The notes under the pieces are model-generated. The model was given only the letters and a program-made list of their open reading frames with translations, was not told the DNA's origin and made no database searches. A stretch of 8,683 nucleotides of DNA from Paracoccaceae bacterium (GTDB lineage: Bacteria; Pseudomonadota; Alphaproteobacteria; Rhodobacterales; Rhodobacteraceae): contig DQCI01000072.1 in NCBI GenBank assembly GCA_003545125.1, positions 26,185 through 34,867 of the forward strand, in the 5' to 3' direction. Shown in pieces: positions 1 through 5,527 of this stretch. Each line of letters begins with the position of its first letter. Positions within the stretch are counted from its first letter, which is position 1. The position numbers and the translations under genes were made by a program.

Positions 1-9
1 GCGGGCGGT

Positions 10-579
10 TCAGCCGCCCCAGCTGCGCACGGGTCCGCAATCCATATGGGTGAAGTTCGAGCCGGAGTAGCGGCCGACGCCACCGGCGTGGCAGGCGCTT
101 GCGGCCTTGGCGACCTGGCTCACCGAGCGGTGCTTGAGCCGCAGGTCGGCGGCCTGACCCTTCATGTGCAGGGAGTTCTTTGCCACCCCGCGCGACCGGG
201 CGCGCAGCATCGCATTGGTCTCCGGGCTGCGGTAGCCCGAAAGCAGCGTGTAGGGTTCGCCCACGTCGAGCAGGGTATGGGACGCGGCCATGATGTCGAT
301 GGTGCGGGTATCGATGTCGATCCCCCTGTCGACCCGCCAGTCGCGCATGAAGTGGTTCACCTCTTTCAGCGCGTCGGTGATGTACTTGCCCTCGATCCAG
401 TAGATCATGTCGATCATTTCACCGGTGCGGCCGGAAAACATCGCGATACGGCGGATGTCGCCCGCCCCACGCAAGAGGCCCGCGGCCTTCGAATAGGTGG
501 GGGCTGCGGTCAAGGTGGTGGCTGCGAAGGCGCCGAGTAGCGCACGCCTGCTGAGCCCGGTTGAGCTTGCGGTTGTCAT
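10..579 (-). CDS. Tat-exported DUF882 / YcbK (MepK-type) murein endopeptidase, M15-like
   Basis: A 189-residue protein with a complete twin-arginine signal: SRRALL at residues 10-15, a hydrophobic stretch to about 27 and an Ala-rich cleavage region near 28-33. The mature part carries the metal-binding pattern of the M15/DUF882 family: SGYRSPETN at 114-122, HMKGQAAD at 138-145 (the HxxGxAxD motif, His138 and Asp145) and THMDCGPVRSW at 177-187 (third ligand His178). E. coli MepK (YcbK), of similar length, is a periplasmic endopeptidase that cleaves 3-3 and some 4-3 peptidoglycan crosslinks; the same role is inferred here. The gene diverges from an L,D-transpeptidase, the enzyme family that makes 3-3 crosslinks. 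In E. coli the two relatives are also neighbours. The ATG at 579 was chosen because the Tat motif sits correctly behind it; its Shine-Dalgarno sequence is weak. The catalytic motifs leave little doubt about the family; the substrate is inferred. Confidence 0.93.
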   Translation of the reverse strand: MTTASSTGLSRRALLGAFAATTLTAAPTYSKAAGLLRGAGDIRRIAMFSGRTGEMIDMIYWIEGKYITDALKEVNHFMRDWRVDRGIDIDTRTIDIMAASHTLLDVGEPYTLLSGYRSPETNAMLRARSRGVAKNSLHMKGQAADLRLKHRSVSQVAKAASACHAGGVGRYSGSNFTHMDCGPVRSWGG

Positions 580-600
580 CTGTCCCAGTTCGTCCCGTCT

Positions 601-619
601 TCTGCGTTAACGCCGCAGA
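601..619 (-). promoter_or_regulatory. Short hairpin in the leader of the DUF882 endopeptidase gene
   Basis: TCTGCG (601-606) and CGCAGA (614-619) are perfect inverted arms around a 7-base loop, 21 bases upstream of the start codon. It could affect translation or mRNA stability; six base pairs is short and may be chance. Confidence 0.25.
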
Positions 620-668
620 CTGTTGAGCCGCGGCGCTTCCTGTGCACCTCATCCCCAGGCGCAGGGCG

Positions 669-697
669 GTTATCGCACACGAGGATTCGAGCGCCAA
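669..697 (-). promoter_or_regulatory. Candidate sigma-70 promoter of the DUF882 endopeptidase
   Basis: Read on the minus strand, TTGGCG (697-692) and GATAAC (674-669) are separated by exactly 17 bases. Each box matches four of six consensus positions. Transcription would start near 662 and give a leader of about 80 bases. The spacing is ideal but the boxes are only moderate. Confidence 0.4.
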
Positions 698-840
698 GGC
701 CATTGTGTCTAGACCGCCTCAAACAAGCCATAATTGGCAATAATTCGCTCAATTGCATGAAGGCCACGTTAAATGTGACCCGTTTGCAGCAAGTTAGAGT
801 GAAGTTCGCTGGAAACAGAGTATATCGGTATTGTGAATGG

Positions 841-857
841 ACAGTTCGGCCGACTGT
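841..857. repeat. Near-palindrome upstream of the L,D-transpeptidase gene (possible operator)
   Basis: ACAGT (841-845) and ACTGT (853-857) flank the palindrome CGGCCG (847-852), with one extra T at 846. It lies in the A/T-richer intergenic region about 65 bases before the ATG at 922, where a regulator could bind. No protein is assigned to it. Confidence 0.25.
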
Positions 858-921
858 GGCAGTATCCGATGACAAAAATCACTACATTCCCGAGCTTTCG
901 CCCCACGATCGAGGAAAAAGA

Positions 922-2577
922 ATGACGCCTTTGTCGCGCCTGAAAACCCGTTTGCTTTCGACCATCGCCGCCGCCGCAATCCTTGCAGCGCCAATCTTTG
1001 CAGCGCCAATGGCGGCGGCAGCCGAAACCGCGTCGAGCACCAGCTCGAGCCTTGGGTTCTCCGCCTTCGCGCAGGCCGTCGCCGAAGCGGCACTCCGGCA
1101 TGACGAGGTCGCGGCCTTCTACCGCGAAACGGGCTACGAGCCCGTCTGGACCGGGCAGACCGAGGCCGAGAAGACCAGGCTCACCGCACTTCTCAAAGCG
1201 ATCATGCATGCCGAGGAGCATGGCTTGCCGCAGTCGGCCTACGACACCACCCAGCTCACCGCCATGATGCGCAACATTTCCAGCCCGCGCGATCAGGGCC
1301 GGGTCGAGGTTGATCTCACCAACCTGTTTTTGACCTACGCCCACCAGATCCAGACCGGGATTCTGGAACCCAGCTCGATCGACAAGCTGATGACCCGCAA
1401 CCCGCACCGGCGCGACCCGGTCGAGCTGCTCACGGGCTTCCTCGAGGCCGAGAACCCGGATGCCTTCATGCATTCGCTGATCCCGTCTTCGGATGAATAC
1501 GCGCGCCTCATGCACAAGAAGTTCGAGATCGAACGGCTGGTCGAGCGCGGCGGTTGGGGCCCGCAGGTCCAGGCGGGCGCGCTCAAGCCGGGCGAGCAAG
1601 GCCCGGGCGTCGTGCAGCTCAGGAACCGGCTGATCGCGATGGGCTACCTTGGCCGCTCGGCGACGATGACCTATGACGCCGAGATCCAGCGTGCGGTGCA
1701 GCTTTTCCAGGAGAACATGGGGCTGAACGCCGACGGTGTGGCCGGTCCGGCGACGATCGAGGCGATCAACGTGCCGGCGTTGGAACGGCTGAAATCCGTC
1801 GTCGTCGCGATGGAGCGCGAGCGCTGGCTCTCGATCGACCGCAAAGACCGCTACATCTGGGTGAACCTTACCGATTTCACCGCCCGCATCGTCGATGGCG
1901 GCGAGATCACCTTTGAGACCCGCTCCGTGGTCGGCGCCAACACCTTCGACCGGCGCACGCCCGAGTTCTCGGACGTGATGGAGCACATGGTCATCAACCC
2001 GAGCTGGTACGTGCCGAAATCCATTGCGCGCAACGAGTACGTGCCGGCGATGATCGCCTCGCAGGGCACCGCAGCGGGGCATCTGCAGATCCTCGACGGC
2101 GCCGGCCGGGTTATCCCGCGCGAGACCATCGACTGGACGGTGGTGACGCCAAGCTACTTCCCCTTCGACCTCAAGCAGCCGCCGTCGGGTGGCAATGCGC
2201 TCGGTCGGGTGAAGTTCATGTTCCCGAACAAACACAACATCTACCTGCACGACACCCCGTCGAAGTCGCTGTTCTCGCGCGAAGTGCGGGCGTTCTCGCA
2301 TGGCTGCGTCCGGCTGCAAAAGCCGTTCGACTTCGCCTATGCGCTTCTTGCGGCGCAGGAAGAAGACCCCGAAGGCACGTTCCAGTCGATCCTGCGTACC
2401 GGGCGCGAGACCACGGTCAAGCTTGAAACCCCGCTGCCGGTGCACCTCGTCTACCGCACGGCGTTTTCCGACTTGCGCGGCCACATGGGATACCGGGCCG
2501 ACATCTACGGGCGCGACGCGAAGCTCTGGTCAGCGCTTCAGGACGCCGGCGTGAGCCTGCCGGGCCTGGGCAGCTAA
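922..2577 (+). CDS. Exported L,D-transpeptidase, LdtD/YcbB family (PG-binding plus YkuD domain)
   Basis: A 551-residue protein that joins peptidoglycan stems through 3-3 crosslinks in the periplasm. Order of parts: Sec-type signal peptide (residues 1 to about 34, Ala-rich cleavage region), a helical scaffold domain (about 45-210), a peptidoglycan-binding type 1 domain (about 224-283, with DGVAGPATIEAIN) and a YkuD catalytic domain (about 308-500). The catalytic signature SHGCVR is at 459-464, nucleophile Cys462, with the supporting His443 in LHDTP; both are intact. The length and domain order fit the LdtD/YcbB family (E. coli LdtD is about 615 residues). The ATG at 922 was chosen because GAGG at 911-914 lies 7 bases upstream and a signal peptide follows at once. 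The frame is open further upstream to a TTG at 703, but that part has no signal-peptide character. A strong terminator follows at 2608. It diverges from a MepK-type endopeptidase, suggesting a make-and-cut pair. Within the signal peptide a 15-base unit is tandemly duplicated (981-1010). Confidence 0.95.
   Translation: MTPLSRLKTRLLSTIAAAAILAAPIFAAPMAAAAETASSTSSSLGFSAFAQAVAEAALRHDEVAAFYRETGYEPVWTGQTEAEKTRLTALLKAIMHAEEHGLPQSAYDTTQLTAMMRNISSPRDQGRVEVDLTNLFLTYAHQIQTGILEPSSIDKLMTRNPHRRDPVELLTGFLEAENPDAFMHSLIPSSDEYARLMHKKFEIERLVERGGWGPQVQAGALKPGEQGPGVVQLRNRLIAMGYLGRSATMTYDAEIQRAVQLFQENMGLNADGVAGPATIEAINVPALERLKSVVVAMERERWLSIDRKDRYIWVNLTDFTARIVDGGEITFETRSVVGANTFDRRTPEFSDVMEHMVINPSWYVPKSIARNEYVPAMIASQGTAAGHLQILDGAGRVIPRETIDWTVVTPSYFPFDLKQPPSGGNALGRVKFMFPNKHNIYLHDTPSKSLFSREVRAFSHGCVRLQKPFDFAYALLAAQEEDPEGTFQSILRTGRETTVKLETPLPVHLVYRTAFSDLRGHMGYRADIYGRDAKLWSALQDAGVSLPGLGS
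981..1010 (+). repeat. 15-base in-frame tandem duplication inside the transpeptidase signal peptide
   Basis: Bases 981-995 and 996-1010 are identical at 14 of 15 positions; TTGCAGCGCCAAT recurs exactly. They encode the successive five-residue units LAAPI and FAAPM in the hydrophobic core of the signal peptide. The duplication keeps the frame and lengthens the core by five residues. Confidence 0.8.
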
Positions 2578-2607
2578 CCTGCCGGCCGACGGCTTGGAAC
2601 ATCGCGG

Positions 2608-2634
2608 GCCGCGCCGGCAACCGGCGCGGCTTTT
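2608..2634 (+). terminator. Rho-independent terminator after the L,D-transpeptidase gene
   Basis: A perfect 10-base-pair GC stem, GCCGCGCCGG (2608-2617) with CCGGCGCGGC (2621-2630), a 3-base loop CAA and then TTTT. It begins 30 bases after the stop codon and separates this gene from the acyl carrier protein downstream, so the latter needs its own promoter. Confidence 0.9.
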
Positions 2635-2705
2635 CCTGTTCCATTGAGCCCTTAAACCGACTAAACGGTTGGCGCCTGGGGACATTGGAAAGCTTGGATA
2701 TAGGG

Positions 2706-2975
2706 ATGGCCAAGGACGACATCGCAGCCCGTATAGTCGAGATCGTCGCCGAACAGGCGGTGCTGGAACCCGGTGATGTGAAATTGGACCAAACGCTCGC
2801 GGACCTCGGCATCGACAGCCTCGGCCTCGTCGAGGCGATCTTCGCGATCGAGGAATCCTTCGACATCTCGGTGCCGTTCAACGCCAACGAGCCCTCCGAG
2901 AGCGACTTCGACATCTCCTCCGTCGGCGCAATCGTCGCGGCCGTGTCCGGGCTTGTGACCGACCAGAAGGGCTGA
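2706..2975 (+). CDS. Acyl carrier protein (specialised, paired with a ketosynthase)
   Basis: An 89-residue acidic protein with the classic carrier-protein motif GIDSLGLVE at residues 35-43; Ser38 is the expected attachment site for 4'-phosphopantetheine. It would carry acyl chains as thioesters in the cytoplasm. The predicted helix pattern around LADLGIDSLG and the size fit ACPs. The segment after helix II (about 60-71, NEPSESDFDISS) is unusually rich in acidic residues and serine. Start choice is uncertain: ATG 2706 has only a weak GGA at 2696-2698, and an in-frame TTG at 2685 would add seven residues; ATG is preferred because the family begins close to this point. The stop lies 5 bases before the next gene's GTG, so the two are surely co-transcribed and probably translationally coupled. 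The tight pairing with one synthase resembles NodF/NodE-type or AcpXL-type special-purpose ACPs rather than housekeeping AcpP, but which one cannot be told. Confidence 0.9.
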   Translation: MAKDDIAARIVEIVAEQAVLEPGDVKLDQTLADLGIDSLGLVEAIFAIEESFDISVPFNANEPSESDFDISSVGAIVAAVSGLVTDQKG

Positions 2976-2980
2976 GTGCC

Positions 2981-4192
2981 GTGCGGCGGGTCGTCATCAC
3001 CGGCGCGGGCACGGTCAACGCGCTCGCAATGGATGTCGCCGGTACCATCGCGGCAATGAAGGCGGGGCGCTCCGGCATCGGCCCGCTCGCGTTTCAGGAT
3101 GTCGACCGGCTGACCGTTCGGATCGGGGCGCAGATCAAGGGCTACGCGCCCGAGGCGCATTTCAACCGCCAACAGATCGCGCTCTTTGACCGCTTCACCC
3201 AGTTCGCATTGCTGGCCGCCCGTGAGGCGATCGGCCAGGCGGGGCTCGCCTTTTCGGGCGCGCTCGCGGATCGGTCCGGCGTGGTGCTAGGCAATTCCGG
3301 CGGCGGCCTCGGCACGCTCGACGACAACTACCGCACCGTCTACGCGGAGGGGAAGAACCGGGTTCACCCCTTCGTCGTGCCCAAACTCATGAACAACGCC
3401 GCCGCGAGCCAGGTGTCGATGGCCTGGAACCTGCGCGGGCCTTCGTTCACCGTCGCCTCCGCCTGCGCCTCGTCGAACCACGCGATGGGGCAGGCGATGG
3501 CGATGATCCGATCGGGGCTCGCCGAGGTGATGGTCACCGGTGGCTCGGAGGCGATGCTGTGTTTCGGCGGCATCAAGGCCTGGGAAGGGCTCCGGGTGAT
3601 GTCGAAGGACGGCTGCCGGCCGTTCTCGCTGGGGCGCAACGGCATGGTCCAGGGCGAGGGCGCGGCGATCTTCGTGTTCGAGGACTACGACCACGCCCGC
3701 GCCCGGGGCGCCGAGATCCTCGCCGAAGTGGCCGGGTTTTCGATGACGGCGGACGCCTCCGACATCGTGATGCCGTCGCGCCAGGGGGCAGCGCGCGCGA
3801 TTGCGGGGGCGATGCGCGATGCGCGGCTGAACCCTTCCGATGTCGGCTACATCAATGCTCATGGCACCGGCACCGCCGCCAATGACAAGACCGAATGCGC
3901 CGCCGTCGCCGACGTTTTCGGGCCAGATGCCGATCAGGTGATGATCTCGTCGACCAAGTCGATGCACGGCCATGTCATCGGCGGCACCGGGGCGGTGGAA
4001 CTGATCGCCGTGCTGATGGCGCTGCGTGAAGGGGTGATTGCGCCGACCATCGGCTACGAAGAGCCTGATCCGGAGTGTTCGCTCGACGTGGTGCCCAATG
4101 AAGCGCGCGAGGCCGCGGTCACAGCGGTGCTGTCGAACGCCTTCGCATTCGGCGGTCTCAACGCGGTGCTGGCGCTGACGAAAGCGCCTTGA
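2981..4192 (+). CDS. Beta-ketoacyl-ACP synthase, FabF/KAS II-like
   Basis: A 403-residue condensing enzyme that extends an acyl chain with malonyl-ACP in the cytoplasm. The thiolase-fold catalytic set is complete: Cys162 in VASACASS (158-165), His294 in NAHGTGT (292-298), Lys326 in STKSMHGH (324-331) and His331. The C-terminal NAFAFGGLN (386-394) matches the FabF gating-loop region, with Ala where FabF usually has Gly. Length fits FabF (about 413) and NodE (about 400). The GTG at 2981 has AGAAGG (2965-2970) 10 bases upstream, inside the end of the ACP gene, which points to coupled expression. With Cys, His and His all present this is an active synthase, not a chain-length factor. No ketoreductase, dehydratase or acyltransferase accompanies it, so it would borrow those from the housekeeping fatty acid pathway. 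Family assignment is firm; the product is unknown. Confidence 0.92.
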   Translation: MRRVVITGAGTVNALAMDVAGTIAAMKAGRSGIGPLAFQDVDRLTVRIGAQIKGYAPEAHFNRQQIALFDRFTQFALLAAREAIGQAGLAFSGALADRSGVVLGNSGGGLGTLDDNYRTVYAEGKNRVHPFVVPKLMNNAAASQVSMAWNLRGPSFTVASACASSNHAMGQAMAMIRSGLAEVMVTGGSEAMLCFGGIKAWEGLRVMSKDGCRPFSLGRNGMVQGEGAAIFVFEDYDHARARGAEILAEVAGFSMTADASDIVMPSRQGAARAIAGAMRDARLNPSDVGYINAHGTGTAANDKTECAAVADVFGPDADQVMISSTKSMHGHVIGGTGAVELIAVLMALREGVIAPTIGYEEPDPECSLDVVPNEAREAAVTAVLSNAFAFGGLNAVLALTKAP

Positions 4193-4317
4193 GGAACGGC
4201 GCTTCATCGCGTCGGGCCCCGACCTGTCCGGTGCACTCCCGGTCCGGTCCGGCCGCGCGACAGGCTTGGTCCGCCGACACTCTCCACCGGGCGCGAAAGC
4301 CGCGGCTTGCAACGATA

Positions 4318-4346
4318 ACCGCCGCCCGATGCAATCGGGCGGCGGT
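4318..4346 (-). terminator. Long perfect hairpin between convergent genes (probable terminator)
   Basis: ACCGCCGCCCGAT (4318-4330) pairs perfectly with ATCGGGCGGCGGT (4334-4346) around a 3-base loop: 13 base pairs. On the minus strand it starts 25 bases after the IalB stop codon and is followed by TTATCGTT, a loose T-rich tract; on the plus strand no T-run follows. It therefore fits best as the IalB terminator, perhaps also slowing transcripts from the synthase operon. The 125 bases before it, after the synthase stop, hold nothing I recognise. Confidence 0.7.
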
Positions 4347-4371
4347 GGAATTGTGGTGTTGCGGTGCGGCT

Positions 4372-5028
4372 TTACTCGGCCGGTGCGGCGGGCGCGGCCG
4401 GTGCGCTCACGCTATCCCAGGCGGCGGTGAAGCCTTTCAGCGAGACCGGCGCGGTGATGGTCGCGAGCTCCGTTGCCCGGGCCACGATGGCGAACCCCAT
4501 GTTCAGCACATCGCCAGCCTTGAAAGCGGCGATATCCGCCTCGCTCAGGTTGGGCTGCACCAGGCACCCGGTCGCCGGCATGCAGAAGAGGTAATTGAAT
4601 TCCTTCGCAAGCCCCTTGTCGACGGCGAGCTTGACGCCGGCGGGCAGGTAGGGAACCAGCTCCATCGACACCGCGACGTCGGCCTGCGCGACCGCCGGAC
4701 CGCCCGGGGGGACAGGGCGCACCGAGAACTTGCCGAACGGGCGATCGTTATCGTCCTTGAGGACTTGGGTGACCCAGCACAGATCGGCGCCTTCGCTACC
4801 TTCGGGACGCCGGACGCATTCGCGCGACCAGTCGGTGAAGACTTCGTCGATATAGGCCGCGGGTTCGCCACCGGCTGCGGCTTGCTCGGCGGCGGGTGCG
4901 GCGTCGCTGGCCGCGGGGGCGGTCTCCGTCCCCTCCGGTGCAGTGTCGTCGCCCGAATCCTGGGCAAATGCGGGCGTCGCAAGGGCGAGGAGCGCGGCGA
5001 GGCCCAGCGGTTTCAGGAGATCAGCCAT
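4372..5028 (-). CDS. Secreted invasion-associated locus B (IalB) family protein
   Basis: A 218-residue exported protein. Residues 1-22 form a Sec signal peptide (MADLLKPLGL... ending AFA|Q), followed by a low-complexity linker of Ala, Pro, Glu and Asp (24-58), then the IalB-type domain (about 60-205) and an APAAPAAPAE tail. Four cysteines, C71, C84, C149 and C155 (the last two in FCMPATGC), match the usual IalB disulfide pattern; the TDW near 65-67 and the ALM-like pairing of beta strands are also family-typical. Bartonella IalB is linked to erythrocyte invasion, but the family is widespread in free-living alphaproteobacteria, where its role is unknown, so no virulence function is implied. 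The ATG at 5028 is preferred over one at 5052: AAGGAA (5040-5035) sits 6-7 bases upstream and the signal peptide begins directly. The gene is monocistronic and faces the ketosynthase operon. Confidence 0.88.
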   Translation of the reverse strand: MADLLKPLGLAALLALATPAFAQDSGDDTAPEGTETAPAASDAAPAAEQAAAGGEPAAYIDEVFTDWSRECVRRPEGSEGADLCWVTQVLKDDNDRPFGKFSVRPVPPGGPAVAQADVAVSMELVPYLPAGVKLAVDKGLAKEFNYLFCMPATGCLVQPNLSEADIAAFKAGDVLNMGFAIVARATELATITAPVSLKGFTAAWDSVSAPAAPAAPAE

Positions 5029-5069
5029 GGTCGGTTCCTTCGTTGTGGTCATATGCGGTCGCCGCGCTG

Positions 5070-5088
5070 CTTATCATGGGCCGATAAG
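5070..5088. repeat. Inverted repeat upstream of the IalB gene (possible operator)
   Basis: CTTATC (5070-5075) and GATAAG (5083-5088) are perfect inverted arms around 7 bases, 42-60 bases upstream of the IalB start. On the minus strand CTGACA lies just before it, placing the arms about where a -10 box would be. A regulator site overlapping the promoter is possible; short arms make chance equally possible. Confidence 0.3.
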
Positions 5089-5162
5089 GCTGTCAGGTGC
5101 GAAATCGTTGGCCGCGCAGCCAGCGGGGGTTTCCTGCCGAAACCTGCCGCGACTGGCGGTGT

Positions 5163-5209
5163 TGGCGGACCTGGCTGGCGGACCTGGCCTGGACGGTGGC
5201 CTGGACGGT
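5163..5209 (+). repeat. GC-rich short tandem repeat, two units of each of two related words
   Basis: TGGCGGACCTGGC occurs twice back to back (5163-5175, 5176-5188), running straight into GGCCTGGACGGT twice back to back (5186-5197, 5198-5209). The words share CTGG/GGAC cores, suggesting slippage or local duplication in non-coding DNA. Confidence 0.8.
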
Positions 5210-5295
5210 AGCCCGGGTGCGGTGGGCCGGGCGGCGGGCCAGTGCGACAGGACAGTCCGGCACGGCACAGGGTTCCGCAAGGCAACCGTCCTGAC

Positions 5296-5323
5296 AAGAA
5301 AAAGGGCCCGAAACCGGACCCTT
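5296..5323 (-). terminator. Rho-independent terminator on the minus strand
   Basis: Minus-strand AAGGGTCCG (5323-5315) pairs with CGGGCCCTT (5310-5302) around a 4-base loop, followed by TTTTTCTTG. The central pair is a G-U wobble in the minus-strand RNA but a C-A mismatch in the plus-strand RNA, and the T-run is on the minus strand, so this terminator was selected for minus-strand transcription. It lies about 270 bases upstream of IalB and insulates it. Confidence 0.8.
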
Positions 5324-5366
5324 CTTCATTGAATTTTTGCTCCCTGTCGGGCTGGCCGACTTTGTG
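5297..5366 (-). ncRNA. Candidate small RNA of about 70 nt
   Basis: The minus strand carries a promoter candidate (5401-5373) followed at a proper distance by about 70 bases that fold into two hairpins and end in a terminator. Hairpin one is GTCGG-CCAGC-CCGAC (5360-5346). Between the hairpins is AGGGAG, then an A-rich single-stranded stretch. Hairpin two is the terminator at 5323-5302. Promoter, compact folding and terminator together fit a small trans-acting RNA. The piece containing CGGCCAG and ACAGGGAG is nearly complementary to a segment of the minus strand at 5542-5524. An ATG at 5327 lies 10 bases after AGGGAG, so a short leader peptide is the alternative reading. No Rfam family is recognised. 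Confidence 0.38.
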
Positions 5367-5372
5367 AGACGG

Positions 5373-5401
5373 ACGCTACGACAGAAGGTCGCAGGGGTCA
5401 A
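5373..5401 (-). promoter_or_regulatory. Candidate sigma-70 promoter for a small minus-strand transcript
   Basis: On the minus strand TTGACC (5401-5396, five of six consensus) is followed by exactly 17 bases and TAGCGT (5378-5373, three of six). Rhodobacterales promoters often have a strong -35 and a loose -10. Transcription would begin near 5365. The next minus-strand feature is a terminator only about 40 bases on. Confidence 0.45.
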
Positions 5402-5501
5402 CTGCCTCCCACGCCTGGATGAGCACTTTCTTGCCACGCGACGCGGCGACGGACCGGGAGGGCCCCCGTACGGCGCCCGGCGCGGGCTCCTGGAGCGCAC
5501 C

Positions 5502-5527
5502 AAAAAAGCCGCGCCCGGGGGCGCGGC
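5502..5527 (-). terminator. Strong rho-independent terminator on the minus strand
   Basis: GCCGCGCC (5508-5515) and GGCGCGGC (5520-5527) form a perfect 8-base-pair GC stem with a 4-base loop, followed on the minus strand by TTTTTT (5507-5502). No minus-strand gene precedes it; upstream on that strand lie only the structured stretch 5528-5640 and the antisense of the ATPase gene. Confidence 0.85.

Larger units (their letters stand above)
580..921. promoter_or_regulatory. Divergent intergenic control region between the endopeptidase and the L,D-transpeptidase
   Basis: This 342-base stretch separates two divergent murein genes. The half nearest the transpeptidase (about 720-900) is clearly richer in A/T than the coding DNA around it, as expected for a promoter region. 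It holds a minus-strand promoter candidate (669-697), a short hairpin in the endopeptidase leader (601-619) and a near-palindrome (841-857) about 65 bases before the transpeptidase start. I could not pick out a convincing sigma-70 promoter for the transpeptidase. The transpeptidase frame stays open back to 703, but I read this as non-coding. Confidence 0.6.

Noticed and set aside
703..921. Upstream extension of the L,D-transpeptidase frame to a TTG at 703
   Set aside because: The segment is A/T-richer, lacks coding-like codon use and would bury a good signal peptide; ATG 922 has a proper ribosome binding site.
769..2484. 571-codon open frame on the minus strand
   Set aside because: It lies entirely opposite the L,D-transpeptidase, is rich in Arg/His/Asp as expected for an antisense shadow in GC-rich DNA, and has no motif.
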